A stretch of 64,000 nucleotides of DNA from Phyllobacterium bourgognense. Its GTDB lineage: Bacteria > Pseudomonadota > Alphaproteobacteria > Rhizobiales > Rhizobiaceae. A program made the position numbers and the translations under genes. Below the pieces are notes generated by a model. That model ran no database searches, was not told the DNA's origin, and saw only the letters and a program-made list of their open reading frames with translations. The stretch covers positions 1 to 64,000 of the forward strand of contig NZ_QPJM01000004.1 in the NCBI RefSeq assembly GCF_003337575.1. Reading direction: 5' to 3'. Of the stretch, positions 55,208-64,000 are shown piece by piece (the stretch's first letter is position 1; the number at the start of each line of letters is the position of its first letter).

Positions 55208-55480
55208 AGAGCGCCGGGCGATAAATAGGACGCGTTCTGCCGGAGGGAATTCGTGGTCAAGGTCGAGGGGTTTGGCGAGACCGATGCCTTTCCATCGGAC
55301 GAAGCTGAACCCCGATGGATTTGACCCGAATTCACCCGGCCCTTGGGGTTTCCGGCTGGCGGCCAACCACTTTGTCAGGTGGCGTCGTCCGATGGATAAA
55401 CATCGGCCTCGCCACCTTCCGCGTGGATTGTCTCGCCATCCGGGAAACAGAACTGCATCCTATTTATCGTCCGGCGCTCT
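55208..55480. repeat. Long imperfect inverted repeat (~100-bp arms)
   Basis: The left arm 55208-~55305 and right arm ~55384-55480 are imperfect reverse complements. The outer 23 bp match at 22 positions (AGAGCGCCGG(G/A)CGATAAATAG then GA). The inner ends match over CCATCGGACGA. A ~78-bp spacer with CCCCGATGG ... CCTTGGGG lies between. It fills the gap between the EVE gene and the methyltransferase. Confidence 0.7.
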
Positions 55481-55485
55481 ATCCC

Positions 55486-56157
55486 GTGGTTGAGCCTGCT
55501 TTCGATCCTGAAAGCGATCGCTATCGCCGGTTCGTTCTGGCGAATACCCTTCTCCAATCGCCCCTGCACGTGCCGGAGATCAAGCTCTATCTCGCCGATG
55601 AAGCGCATGACCTCTGGCACCGTACAGAAGACGAACTGACAACAATCGGCCTGCCGCCACCTTTCTGGGCGTTTGCCTGGGCAGGCGGGCAAGGGGTGGC
55701 GCGCTACGTGCTCGACCACGCAGCAACGGTTGCAAACGCCGTTGTCCTCGATTTCGCCTCGGGTTCCGGTCTGGTCGGTATTGCTGCTGCTCAGGCGGGA
55801 GCAAAGCATGTAATCTGCTGCGATATCGACCCGTTTGCCCGCCCCGCCATCGCTCTTAACGCCGATGCAAATTTTGCAACAGTCGAGATTCGAATCGACG
55901 ACTTGATTGGCAGCGACGACGGTTGGGATATCGTTCTGGCCGGCGACGTCTTTTATGACAAGCCGCTAGCCGACAGACTCATACCTTGGTTCACCGCCCT
56001 GGCTGCCCGCGGTGCGGACATTATCGTTGGCGATCCCGGCCGCTCCTATTTTCCCAACAACCTGCTGGATTCATTGGCAGTTTACTCGGTACCGGTGACA
56101 AGAATTCTCGAAGACGCCGAAGTCAAGCAAACAACGGTTTGGCGCTTCAAACGCTAG
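55486..56157 (+). CDS. Class I SAM-dependent methyltransferase (ETFB-Lys/Nnmt-like)
   Basis: About 223 aa if begun at GTG 55486. Conserved segments: FVLANTLLQSPLHVPEIKLY, LADEAHDLWHRTEDEL, LPPPFWAFAWAGGQGVARYV (typical of this family), SAM motif VVLDFASGSGLVGIAAAQAG, and VLAGDVFYDKPLAD. Related to bacterial ETFB lysine methyltransferases and annotated PrmA-like proteins. The frame is open to ATG 55315, but that extension only translates the inverted repeat, so I reject it. The exact start is uncertain. Confidence 0.8.
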   Translation: MVEPAFDPESDRYRRFVLANTLLQSPLHVPEIKLYLADEAHDLWHRTEDELTTIGLPPPFWAFAWAGGQGVARYVLDHAATVANAVVLDFASGSGLVGIAAAQAGAKHVICCDIDPFARPAIALNADANFATVEIRIDDLIGSDDGWDIVLAGDVFYDKPLADRLIPWFTALAARGADIIVGDPGRSYFPNNLLDSLAVYSVPVTRILEDAEVKQTTVWRFKR

Positions 56158-56687
56158 CGCAGCACCCGGATGACCGTCTGGTCTGAAAGATGAGGCAAGA
56201 GCCGGTTCATATCGGCTCGACTCAAGGCAATGCAGCCTTCTGTCGGTGTATAGCCCGGTCTTGCCAGATGAAAGAAGATCGCACTTCCCTTGCAACGATG
56301 TCGCGGTCTGATGTTCCAGTCCATGACGATGCAAATGTCGTACAGATCATCCTTGCGCCACATGGTTTCGTGGCTGGCACCATAGGGAATGCGCACCTTC
56401 CGGTTGTAGTTGCGGTCGTCACTGACCTCGCACCAGCCATCGTCGCGGCGGAGCACCTTGAGCAACAGGGTCCGCGTACCCCTCACTTTCTTGTCAGGAC
56501 GCTTGAAGCCGTAGAGCAATCGCATACGAGTGAGCGGCGTTCCACCGTCGCCTTCGCGCTTGAAGGCCGTGATTCCGCCTTTACCCAGCGCACAGCGCAG
56601 GATCATATTGCCCGCAATCAACTGCCCTTGGCTCGGATGGCCGGGTCGTGGACGAACATCGATCAATTTCAAGGACCTGCGACTCAC
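56154..56687 (-). CDS. L,D-transpeptidase (YkuD domain)
   Basis: 177-aa YkuD-fold protein. Catalytic motif: FFHLARPGYTPTEGCIALSR, with the His and the nucleophile Cys of the HxxxxxxxxxxGC pattern. GDGGTPLTRMRLLYGF is the substrate-side loop. There is no obvious signal peptide, so export is uncertain; the family crosslinks peptidoglycan or attaches lipoproteins. Its stop overlaps the convergent methyltransferase stop by 4 bp. Confidence 0.85.
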   Translation of the reverse strand: MSRRSLKLIDVRPRPGHPSQGQLIAGNMILRCALGKGGITAFKREGDGGTPLTRMRLLYGFKRPDKKVRGTRTLLLKVLRRDDGWCEVSDDRNYNRKVRIPYGASHETMWRKDDLYDICIVMDWNIRPRHRCKGSAIFFHLARPGYTPTEGCIALSRADMNRLLPHLSDQTVIRVLR

Positions 56688-56815
56688 CTTGCCTCATAAA
56701 AAGCATTTTTATGTCAGACTGATGCGCCGCATAACCAATATCAAGTCAATCCCCTTTCTTTCCTGTACTATTCGACTTAAATTCCAATGACTTCTTTCCA
56801 TCTGCGGGAGATCCG

Positions 56816-57499
56816 ATGACAGCGCGTACCATTCTTATCGTCGATGACGATGCAGACTTGCGAGCCATCCTGGTTGAACAACTGAGCCTCTATGAAGAAT
56901 TCCAGATCATCGAGGAAGATAATGCGACCAAAGCCGTTCAGACGGCGAGAAACGGCGTTGTCGATCTCCTGATCATGGATGTCGGGCTGCCGGACATGGA
57001 TGGGCGCGAGGCGATCAAGCTTTTGCGCAAGGGCGGCTTCAAAGCCCCGGTCATCATGCTGACCGGTCATGACACCGATTCGGATACCATTCTTGGCCTC
57101 GAATCGGGCGCAAACGACTATGTGACCAAGCCTTTTCGCTTTGCGGTCCTGCTTGCGCGCATTCGGGCACAACTTCGCCAGCATGAGCAAAGCGAGGACG
57201 CGACTTTCATTGTCGGGCCCTATACGTTCAAGCCCGGGCAAAAGATGCTGATCGACGCCAAAGGCAGCAAGATACGGCTGACCGAGAAGGAAGTCGCCAT
57301 AATCAAATATCTTTACCGTGCCGGCGGCAAGGTCATCACAAGGGATATCTTGCTTGAAGAGGTGTGGGGATACAACTCTGGGGTGACGACACACACGCTG
57401 GAGACGCATGTGTACCGGTTGCGGCAGAAAATAGAACATGATCCATCCAATTCAACCATCCTTGTCACGGAAAGCGGGGGATACAAGCTCATTCCTTGA
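56816..57499 (+). CDS. cenR: OmpR/PhoB-family response regulator, CenR/OtpR-like
   Basis: 227 aa. Receiver domain (1-120) with acidic DDD pocket, phospho-acceptor Asp in LLIMDVGLPDMDG (~55), and YVTKPF Lys. C-terminal winged helix (~130-227; RLTEKEVAIIKYLYRAGGKV, THTLETHVYRLRQKIE). The adjoining cyclic-nucleotide-binding gene is the same arrangement as Brucella otpR (CenR), an envelope and beta-lactam-tolerance regulator. No histidine kinase is adjacent, as for CenR. Symbol by context and similarity, not by search. Confidence 0.78.
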   Translation: MTARTILIVDDDADLRAILVEQLSLYEEFQIIEEDNATKAVQTARNGVVDLLIMDVGLPDMDGREAIKLLRKGGFKAPVIMLTGHDTDSDTILGLESGANDYVTKPFRFAVLLARIRAQLRQHEQSEDATFIVGPYTFKPGQKMLIDAKGSKIRLTEKEVAIIKYLYRAGGKVITRDILLEEVWGYNSGVTTHTLETHVYRLRQKIEHDPSNSTILVTESGGYKLIP

Positions 57500-57629
57500 T
57501 GCCGATTGCTACGCCCTACCTCTTTTTTGAGGCATAAAGGACGCAGCACACGAATGATTTGCGCGTAATCCTGAAGATGGTTTTTTGGGGTTATGCGCGA
57601 CGCCAATCTAGGTATATGTCTGTTATTGC

Positions 57630-58088
57630 ATGGCAATTGAAGATGATATTCGCATTCTGGAGACGGTGGGGCTGTTCGAGACGTTTACGCGCGACCAGTT
57701 GCGCCTGCTCGCCTTCGGCACCGAACGTCTTGTCTTGCGCGAAGGCCGCGAGCTTTACCGTGAAGGCCAGGCGGCGGATTGTGCCTATGTCATTGATCGT
57801 GGTGACATTTCCCTGTTCCGTGAAGGGCCGACAGGTCGCATAGTCCTGAAAACGGTTGGTCCTGGAGCTGTCCTCGGCGAGATGGCGATCATCGCCCAGA
57901 CCAAACGCCTTACCAGCGCCATGGCCGAATCCGAGACCGAGGTCATCCGGCTCAATCGCTCGCTTTTCCGGCGAATTCTCGAAGAATATCCCGAAATCGC
58001 GGCCGCTTTGCATGACCAGATATCGGCGGATCTCAGCGAAATGATTGAGGCCATTACCCGGTACGAACACCTGTTCAATGAGCACTGA
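57630..58088 (+). CDS. Cyclic-nucleotide-binding-domain protein
   Basis: 152-aa stand-alone cNMP-binding domain: LRLLAFGTERLVLREGRELY, REGQAADCAYVIDRGDISLF, and the phosphate-binding cassette GPGAVLGEMAIIAQTKRLTS. No HTH, so not a Crp/Fnr regulator. 130 bp downstream of the cenR-like gene. In Brucella the equivalent neighbour of OtpR is annotated as a cAMP-dependent kinase regulatory-subunit-like protein. Confidence 0.85.
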   Translation: MAIEDDIRILETVGLFETFTRDQLRLLAFGTERLVLREGRELYREGQAADCAYVIDRGDISLFREGPTGRIVLKTVGPGAVLGEMAIIAQTKRLTSAMAESETEVIRLNRSLFRRILEEYPEIAAALHDQISADLSEMIEAITRYEHLFNEH

Positions 58089-58220
58089 CTAAACCGGCCG
58101 CAACCAAATTTCCCGCACAGCTTGAAATTCATGCGCCAGAATCGAGGATTCTTGCATAGGATTTGAGGAAGTTTGTGCGGGATTCGACTATTCTTGTGCA
58201 AATCTTGTTCCGGATCAGAC

Positions 58221-59027
58221 TTAGTCCAGATTAAAACGTGCAATGACCGGAACGTGGTCCGACGGCCTCTCCCATCCGCGTGCCTCGCGAAGGATCGTGA
58301 TGTCGGTCAGATCGGTTTCGAGGTCCGGCGAACCCCATATGTGATCCAGCCGCCGTCCGCGATCCGCCGCAGCCCAATCGGCGGCGCGATAGCTCCACCA
58401 CGTATAGATCTTCTCGCTCGGAGGGATGTGGTGACGCATCAGATCGCTCCATCCGCCATCCTTCCTCAGCTTCTCGAGGCCTTCGGTTTCAATCGGGGTA
58501 TGGCTGACGACTTTCAAAAGTTGCTTGTGCGACCAGACGTCGGTTTCGAGCGGAGCGATGTTGAGATCGCCGACCAGCAGAGACGCATGACCATCGCCGT
58601 GAACAGCATTCATCGCGCGCATCTCGTCGAGGAACCCGAGCTTATGCTTGAACTTTGCATTGATTTCCGGATCGGGCTCATCGCCTCCGGCCGGAACGTA
58701 GAAATTGTGGATCCGCAGCCGTTTCGATCCGGCATTGACGACCGTGCTCAAGTGCCGGCAGTCGGCGATATCGCAAAACCCGACTCGCGCCGGTTCGGTC
58801 AGGGGGCGGCGCGACAGGGTGGCGACACCATGATAGCCTTTCTGGCCGCTGATCTCGATATGCTCGTACCCGGCCATATGAAATGGCTCGCGCGGGAAAA
58901 GATCATCCGGGCACTTGGTTTCCTGCAAGCACAATACATCGGGTTGATAGTCGCGGAGGAATTGCAGGACCAGCGGCAAGCGCAAGCGCACCGAATTGAT
59001 GTTCCAGGTGGCAACGGAAAAAGGCAT
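58221..59027 (-). CDS. xthA: Exodeoxyribonuclease III
   Basis: 268-aa Mg2+-dependent AP endonuclease/3'-exonuclease. Motifs: FSVATWNINSVRLRL (start), CLQETKCPDD (catalytic Glu), GYHGVATLSRR, LLVGDLNIAPLETDV (Asp, Asn) and RPSDHVPVIA (Asp-His). ATG 59027 is preceded by homology-free sequence that is part of a REP-like repeat, so the 49-residue extension to 59174 is rejected. Confidence 0.94.
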   Translation of the reverse strand: MPFSVATWNINSVRLRLPLVLQFLRDYQPDVLCLQETKCPDDLFPREPFHMAGYEHIEISGQKGYHGVATLSRRPLTEPARVGFCDIADCRHLSTVVNAGSKRLRIHNFYVPAGGDEPDPEINAKFKHKLGFLDEMRAMNAVHGDGHASLLVGDLNIAPLETDVWSHKQLLKVVSHTPIETEGLEKLRKDGGWSDLMRHHIPPSEKIYTWWSYRAADWAAADRGRRLDHIWGSPDLETDLTDITILREARGWERPSDHVPVIARFNLD

Positions 59028-59061
59028 GAAGACTCGCAAGATGGATGGCACTATAAAGCAG

Positions 59062-59178
59062 TGCGTGGTTCGACAAGCTCCCATGAGGGATGTCGAGCTG
59101 AAGAATAAGAGCGCCAACTTTTGCGACTGTTGATGCCAGACGACCACCCCCTCATGGTGAGCTTGTCGAACCACGCAC
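59062..59178. repeat. REP-like inverted repeat pair 3
   Basis: GTGCGTGGTTCGACAAGCTC (59062-, then CCATGAGGG) faces CCCCTCATGGTGAGCTTGTC (then GAACCACGCAC) at 59147-59178. It lies between lolA and xthA and is the cleanest pair of the family in this window. Confidence 0.7.
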
Positions 59179-59217
59179 TTTGGTCATGCCAAAAGATTTC
59201 GCAGACCGCAAGGCCGG

Positions 59218-59892
59218 CTACCGCTTCATCGCGATGCGCGTGTAATCGATCTTGAACATATCATCGGCAAAGCGCACGCCGGTCCGCACATCGGTGATCA
59301 TCACCGTTGTATCGAGACCTTGGGCATCGGTGATGGTCCACTGGCGCAGGTCGGACGTTTTCGGATCGAACATCATGGAAATGGTCGAGTTGCCGAAGAT
59401 CGACTTGTCGCCAAGCACGATCGTCGTCATGTCGGGTTCCTGCTTCACTGATTTGACCGATCTGGCGGACAGATCGATCTGATCGCTAAGGAGCAGCTTC
59501 AGTGGGGTTTTCGACAGAGGATAGAGATCCCAGGTGTCCAGCTTGCGATTGTTGATCACCACGGACTTGCCGTCGGAGATAACGCGAATGGGCGACGGCT
59601 TGTTGTAGTTGAAGCGGATTTTGCCGGGACGTTCGATATAGAACGTGCCCCCGGTTTGGTCTCCGCGCGGGCCGAACTGGACGAAACTACCCGTCAGCGT
59701 TTTAACGCTGGAGAACTTGTTTGCTATGTCCTGTGCCGCATTAATGCCGGCGGGACCGGCTTGTGCCAAGGCCGAGGTCTGCAGCGCGATATTCGCAACA
59801 CCAAACAGGAGACCCATGCCGACGATGGAAGCAACCGCAGAGCTCTTCGCAATGGAGCCAAGGGCGCGAAACGGTGCATTTGTCAGTATCAT
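59218..59892 (-). CDS. lolA: LolA-family outer-membrane lipoprotein carrier
   Basis: 224-aa periplasmic chaperone. Signal peptide ~1-44 (ends TSALA-QAG). LolA fold: NKFSSVKTLTGSFVQFGPRG, GTFYIERPGKIRFNYNKPSP, DTWDLYPLSKTPLKLLLSD and a C-terminal strand FADDMFKIDYTRIAMKR. AGGAGATACGATC precedes the ATG. It lies 175 bp downstream of ftsK on the same strand, the usual rhizobial order ftsK-lolA-xthA. Confidence 0.9.
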   Translation of the reverse strand: MILTNAPFRALGSIAKSSAVASIVGMGLLFGVANIALQTSALAQAGPAGINAAQDIANKFSSVKTLTGSFVQFGPRGDQTGGTFYIERPGKIRFNYNKPSPIRVISDGKSVVINNRKLDTWDLYPLSKTPLKLLLSDQIDLSARSVKSVKQEPDMTTIVLGDKSIFGNSTISMMFDPKTSDLRQWTITDAQGLDTTVMITDVRTGVRFADDMFKIDYTRIAMKR

Positions 59893-60067
59893 GATCGTAT
59901 CTCCTGTCGTCTCTCTTCGTACGAAGCCAGTTGGGCTGCACTATGGCCAATAAACGGCAGGATATCGTTTCTTGTTCCCTTGCGCCGTTACGTACCGAAC
60001 TCCGACCATTATGTAATGTGCCGCTGCCTATTGTTCCATAACGATCCGCATAAACGTTACGTTACGC

Positions 60068-62689
60068 CTAGAACTCATCGTCCTCTGTCGGCACGAGAAT
60101 CTCGCGCTTGCCTGCGTGATTGGCAGGGCCGACAAGCCCTTCCTGTTCCATGCGCTCGATGATCGAAGCGGCGCGGTTATAGCCAATGCCGAGCCGGCGC
60201 TGGATATAACTCGTTGACGCCTTCTTGTCGCGAAGCACGACGGCCACAGCCTGATCATAGGGATCGTCCGAATCTTCGAGATTGGACGTTCCCGCTGGTC
60301 CGCCACCTTCGTCTTCGTCGTCTTCCTCTGTGATGGAATCGAGATATTCCGGAACGCCCTGCAATTTCAGATGCTGGACGATCTTCTCCACTTCGTCGTC
60401 GCCGACAAATGGTCCATGCACGCGCTGGATGCGGCCACCGCCGGCCATATAGAGCATGTCGCCCATGCCGAGCAGCTGCTCGCCGCCCTGCTCGCCAAGG
60501 ATCGTTCGCGAATCGATCTTCGATGTAACCTGGAACGAAATACGTGTCGGGAAATTCGCCTTGATCGTGCCGGTGATGACGTCGACCGACGGACGCTGTG
60601 TCGCCATGATCACGTGGATACCGGCAGCGCGCGCCATCTGCGCCAGCCGCTGCACTGCACCTTCAATATCCTTGCCGGCGACCATCATCAGGTCGGCCAT
60701 TTCGTCGATGATGACGACGATATAGGGCATCGGCTTCAGGTCGAGCTCTTCGGTCTCGTAGACGGCTTCGCCCGTCGCGCGATCAAAGCCAGTCTGTACC
60801 GTTCGGGCAATACGTTCACCCTTCTTGTGGGCCTGCTCGACCCGCTGATTGAAGCCGTCAATATTGCGGACGCCGACCTTCGACATCTTGCGGTAGCGGT
60901 CTTCCATCTCCTTGACCGTCCACTTCAGCGCGACGACGGCCTTTTTGGGATCGGTGACGACAGGCGTCAACAGATGCGGAATGCCGTCGTAGATCGACAG
61001 CTCCAGCATCTTCGGGTCGATCATGATCAGGCGGCACTGCTCCGGCGTCATCCGGTAGAGCAAGGAGAGGATCATCGTATTGATCGCAACGGATTTACCC
61101 GAGCCCGTCGTTCCGGCGACCAAGAGGTGGGGCATTTTCGCAAGGTCGGCGATAACCGCCTCGCCGTTAATGGTCTTGCCGAGCGCGAGCGCCAACTTGG
61201 TCTTTGTCTGTTCAAAGTCACGGCTTGCCAAAAGTTCACGCAGATAGACCATCTCGCGGGTCTGGTTGGGGAGCTCGATACCGATCGCATTACGGCCGGG
61301 CACCACAGCGACGCGCGCGGCGATCGCGCTCATGGAGCGGGCGATATCGTCTGCGAGGGTGATGACCCGCGACGATTTGATACCCGGCGCCGGTTCGAGT
61401 TCGTAGAGCGTCACCACCGGACCCGGACGTACATGGATGATTTCACCGCGCACCCCGAAATCCTCAAGCACGCCTTCCAATAGCCGCGCGTTCTGCTCCA
61501 AAGCCTCTTTGGAAAGGCCCGGATTGCGCACGACGTTCTTCGGTTCGCTCAGGAAATGCAGCGACGGCATCTCGTACTCGTCAGATGCAATCAACGATGC
61601 CTGTGCCTCGCGCTGAACGCGCGCGCCGGCCCGCGGCGCAGGCGCCGGTGTATCAATGCGTGCAGCAACTGGCCTGTTCGGAATTGCCGTCGGTCTTGCC
61701 GGGGCTGATTGCAGCGCCCAATCGTCGACGTCCTCTTCATCGCTGAAGGCAACCGGATCGAAGCGGCCGTCGAACTCATCATTGCCGATATCGATAGCAG
61801 GCGCCTCGATTTGTGGTGTTTCGTCGTAGAAGCCGGGCTCGCGCCGTCCACCGGTCTGTCCGTTTTTCTGACGCGAAACCGCAATGTCAGGGAAATCGCC
61901 GTCATGACGCGTGCCGATACTGCGTGCACTGTTGTAGAGCCCGGCGCTACGACCTGAAACCCGGCGGAACAGGGCTTTCGTGCTCAGGAACCAATGGGTC
62001 AAGGCGCCGAGAGCGAGCAGGCCGCCACCTTCGCGATCATCATCATCCTCGTCGTCATAATCATCGTCTTCGGCCACGTGTCGAGTGGACTTCTTGGTGA
62101 CCACCGGTTCGCTGTCGCGATAGGTGATGCCACTGGCAAAGCCAAATATCCAAAGGGTCGGGATGGCAAGAATGGCAACCATGATCATGGCAAGACCACC
62201 ACGGGGGAAAGTGCCGATAAAGATGCCAGGTATTTTGAGGACCATATCACCAAAGACACCGCCAAGACCGATGGGCATGGGCCAGCTTTCAGGGATAGCG
62301 AAGCATCCGGCGATCGCCGCAGCCAGAAGCGAGGCGCAAAGCCAGGCAACACTTCGGCGCATCATACGATCCACGCCGCGCCCAGTGAGAAAGAGCCCGC
62401 CCCAGAAAAGCGCCGGCATCAGTGCCACGACCATGGAAAGACCAAAAAACTGCATGCCGAGATCGGCGAAGACCGCACCGGGATAACCGAGTGCATTGCG
62501 GGTCGGATTCGACGTCGCATGACTGAAGCTTGGATCAAGCACGTTCCACGTAGCGAGGCTGCCGATAGCAAAGGCCACCAAACCGATAAGCCCCAGCCCC
62601 CACAGGATATGAATCTGCCTGCGGAACAGGGTGGATAACCCGGTTCGCTGATCATCAATGGCATAGGAGGAAGGGTATCCCTGACGCAT
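60068..62689 (-). CDS. ftsK: DNA translocase FtsK
   Basis: 873 aa from ATG 62689 ([20 protein letters not shown]). Four membrane helices (~25-200), an acidic linker ([15 protein letters not shown]), then the motor: [20 protein letters not shown] (Walker A, ~residue 525), [17 protein letters not shown] (Walker B), [19 protein letters not shown], and the C-terminal gamma winged helix ([20 protein letters not shown]) that reads KOPS. It couples chromosome segregation to division. A frame to 62794 adds 35 residues without family support. Confidence 0.94.
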   Translation of the reverse strand: MRQGYPSSYAIDDQRTGLSTLFRRQIHILWGLGLIGLVAFAIGSLATWNVLDPSFSHATSNPTRNALGYPGAVFADLGMQFFGLSMVVALMPALFWGGLFLTGRGVDRMMRRSVAWLCASLLAAAIAGCFAIPESWPMPIGLGGVFGDMVLKIPGIFIGTFPRGGLAMIMVAILAIPTLWIFGFASGITYRDSEPVVTKKSTRHVAEDDDYDDEDDDDREGGGLLALGALTHWFLSTKALFRRVSGRSAGLYNSARSIGTRHDGDFPDIAVSRQKNGQTGGRREPGFYDETPQIEAPAIDIGNDEFDGRFDPVAFSDEEDVDDWALQSAPARPTAIPNRPVAARIDTPAPAPRAGARVQREAQASLIASDEYEMPSLHFLSEPKNVVRNPGLSKEALEQNARLLEGVLEDFGVRGEIIHVRPGPVVTLYELEPAPGIKSSRVITLADDIARSMSAIAARVAVVPGRNAIGIELPNQTREMVYLRELLASRDFEQTKTKLALALGKTINGEAVIADLAKMPHLLVAGTTGSGKSVAINTMILSLLYRMTPEQCRLIMIDPKMLELSIYDGIPHLLTPVVTDPKKAVVALKWTVKEMEDRYRKMSKVGVRNIDGFNQRVEQAHKKGERIARTVQTGFDRATGEAVYETEELDLKPMPYIVVIIDEMADLMMVAGKDIEGAVQRLAQMARAAGIHVIMATQRPSVDVITGTIKANFPTRISFQVTSKIDSRTILGEQGGEQLLGMGDMLYMAGGGRIQRVHGPFVGDDEVEKIVQHLKLQGVPEYLDSITEEDDEDEGGGPAGTSNLEDSDDPYDQAVAVVLRDKKASTSYIQRRLGIGYNRAASIIERMEQEGLVGPANHAGKREILVPTEDDEF

Positions 62690-62866
62690 GAAATCCGGCC
62701 CCGCGTGAACGCATACAGAGCAGCTGCGAGCAGCCGCCAATCCAAGAGTTGATTCTGACGTTACGGTGCGGATGGTTAAGGGGCCATTAACCATGGAAAG
62801 GGCAGTCGAGGTATTTACCGAAAACGAAATTGAAATGTTGTAGCGGCTACGGTGACTTCGTGATCG

Positions 62867-63250
62867 TCAGGGATGTGCTTCTTGATCTACGTCTAACAGT
62901 CGCTTGGCGAGATACTCAGCGAATTCGGCTCCAGAAGAAAATAGGATCCAGCTGACTGCCCCCACAATGTCGAACAAAGATATGACATACCTGTCGCCAT
63001 AACTGACACCCGCCATGAGCCCGGGTGTGCGAGCGATGTGGCGATCGTATATCTTCCAAACTTTTCGAGCTGTTCTACTCTTCACAACAATGAGAAGTGC
63101 CTTTGCCGTTTTATGGTACCAAGGCAGTGGCTTTTGCCGAATTGCCAGCAATCCAACCAAGGCCTTCCTTAGCGGTTTTCGAAGCGTTGGTGACAGCTCG
63201 GAACAAATTTGAAACGCAAGTTTGTCTTGTTCTTCAGCGGTTAGCGTCAT
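62867..63250 (-). CDS. Hypothetical protein
   Basis: 127 aa from ATG 63250, which has a good GGAGAGG site. Mostly helical and basic (PTLRKPLRKALVGLLAIRQK, SRTARKVWKIYDRHIA), with a mildly hydrophobic stretch VISLFDIVGAVSWILFSSGA near the C-terminus. I do not recognise a family. Divergent from nothing; it lies upstream of ftsK on the same strand but 178 bp away. Confidence 0.55.
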   Translation of the reverse strand: MTLTAEEQDKLAFQICSELSPTLRKPLRKALVGLLAIRQKPLPWYHKTAKALLIVVKSRTARKVWKIYDRHIARTPGLMAGVSYGDRYVISLFDIVGAVSWILFSSGAEFAEYLAKRLLDVDQEAHP

Positions 63251-63383
63251 GTTACCTCTCCGGCGAAACAATACTCACTATCCATAAAGGAATGCTTGCA
63301 TTGTTCGGGAGCTGAGGGTTCCCGCAAATCGCAGGCGTCGCTGTTGGCACAAGGTTGCCGCTGGTGAGCCATGTCCGAACAAA

Positions 63384-63407
63384 AAGGGCCCGGAAAACCG
63401 GGCCCTT
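63384..63407 (-). terminator. Terminator of the TetR gene
   Basis: AAGGGCCCGG, AAAA, CCGGGCCCTT, a perfect 10-bp stem; the - strand continues TTTTTG, so it ends the TetR transcript 44 bp after its stop. Confidence 0.8.
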
Positions 63408-63450
63408 CTGCTTCTTTTCAAGATTGTTCTATCAGCTGTGATACGCGGCT

Positions 63451-63993
63451 TCACTTCGGGCTAATCCACTCACGCGTCTGCGCCAGCAGTTCATCAGACA
63501 AATGCGGGTCATCGCTCATCCGGGCCAAGATAACTGCACCCACCATCGCCGCCCAGCTCCCAATGGCGGCCCGGCGTTTGTTTTCTGCGGTTGCTCCAGG
63601 AGCCGAGCGGCTCAGGCGCTCGATGTGCTCTCGCAAGCCTGCCGTCATCGCTGCGCGGGCCTCTGGCGATTGATGGATGGTTTGGCCGGCCAGCCCCGCC
63701 GTTGGACATCCGCCGGCGATATCATCCCGGTGACTTTCCGAGAGGTACGTCGTCGCGTACCGCGTCAGATCGAGGTCCTCCGGTATCCCGGCTGAAACGA
63801 TGTGGGCCAGGGTTTGAACGATCAGGTCATCTTTCGAACTGAAATGCCCATAAAAAGCGCCGTGGGTGAGAGACGCCGCCTTCATGACATCCGCCACTGT
63901 CACCGCCTCGAACCCTTTGGCCCTGAAAAGCCTGCCAGCTGCCTCCAGGATCCTTTGCCGGTTTTCCGCGACTTGCTCCCGACTGACTTTCAT
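63451..63993 (-). CDS. TetR-family transcriptional regulator
   Basis: 180-aa AcrR/TetR-type regulator. HTH: RILEAAGRLFRAKGFEAVTV then ADVMKAASLTHGAFYGHFSS. The ligand domain has GGCPTAGLAGQTIHQSPEAR, as in TetR_C_6/QacR-like members that often control oxidoreductases or exporters. Its target is likely upstream, outside the window. Confidence 0.87.
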   Translation of the reverse strand: MKVSREQVAENRQRILEAAGRLFRAKGFEAVTVADVMKAASLTHGAFYGHFSSKDDLIVQTLAHIVSAGIPEDLDLTRYATTYLSESHRDDIAGGCPTAGLAGQTIHQSPEARAAMTAGLREHIERLSRSAPGATAENKRRAAIGSWAAMVGAVILARMSDDPHLSDELLAQTREWISPK

Positions 63994-64000
63994 TCCGTCC

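Noticed and set aside
55155-55493. 112-codon frame after the EVE gene
   Set aside because: It overlaps the EVE 3' end and then translates the inverted repeat; no protein family is evident.
1-64000. Insertion sequences, integrases, prophage, tRNA or rRNA genes
   Set aside because: No transposase, integrase, phage structural protein or recognisable tRNA/rRNA was found by eye; short degenerate tRNAs cannot be fully excluded without a covariance search.

Overview
The window is a stretch of an alphaproteobacterial chromosome, almost certainly order Hyphomicrobiales (Rhizobiales) and close to the Phyllobacteriaceae/Brucellaceae. The evidence is a large NAD-specific glutamate dehydrogenase (GDH-180 type), the hemC-hemD-Mic60-hemY cluster, tsaD-gpsA-yciI-EVE, ffh-chorismate mutase-rpsP, a cenR/otpR-like regulator next to a cyclic-nucleotide-binding protein, htpX-rsmB-heparinase-purH, and CTTGAC-type promoters. 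Content is mostly housekeeping. No prophage, integrase, IS transposase, CRISPR array, rRNA or recognisable tRNA was seen.

Layout. 1-4.7 kb: 3' end of acs, cfa, a tiny transcript with an extreme Shine-Dalgarno sequence, a HigB/HigA-like toxin-antitoxin pair whose toxin looks internally deleted, and a MATE exporter. 4.7-15 kb: an SdhE4/DUF1674 protein, htpX-rsmB, heparinase-like protein, aldo/keto reductase, MFS exporter, purH and an Atg22/UMF1-like permease. 15-22 kb: NAD-GDH and a TPM-TPM-LemA membrane operon. 22-26.3 kb: pyridoxal kinase, beta carbonic anhydrase, an NTF2-like secreted protein, a lytic transglycosylase and a BrnT/BrnA module with a frameshifted antitoxin. 26.3-31 kb: a candidate sRNA, ffh, chorismate mutase, rpsP and a Tat-exported PhoD. 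31-38 kb: divergent TetR/SDR pair with mirrored leaders, DUF983, ogt, a DeoR regulator, a choline-kinase-like phosphotransferase and an 818-aa dimethylglycine/sarcosine dehydrogenase-like flavoprotein. 38-47.5 kb: mgtE behind a structured leader, typA, GNAT, ppa, yggU-yggT, aqpZ, MFS, a class I amidotransferase and a TerB-like protein. 47.5-56.7 kb: heme genes divergent from tsaD-gpsA-yciI-EVE, a methyltransferase and an L,D-transpeptidase. 56.8-64 kb: cenR-like regulator, cNMP-binding protein, xthA, lolA, ftsK, a hypothetical gene and a TetR regulator.

Intergenic DNA is rich in small dispersed repeats. One family (near 790, 11750, 23210, 26580 and a shrunken copy near 30870) carries two CACCGGAGCGCAG-like boxes around a hairpin whose stem sequence changes in a compensatory way. 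A second, REP-like family (GTGGTTCGACAGGCTCA...) occurs as three inverted pairs. A third long imperfect inverted repeat sits at 55208-55480.

The most promising unexplained signals are RNA-level. The mgtE leader has a 19-codon reading frame beginning Met-Pro-Asn-Asp-Asp and a 15-bp stem that buries the mgtE ribosome-binding site. The small transcript at about 2315-2505 has a 14-nt perfect complement to the 16S rRNA 3' end ahead of a 22-codon frame. A promoter-to-terminator unit at 26324-26470 looks like a free-standing sRNA. All functional statements rest on reading the sequence and on family knowledge; no database search was run.
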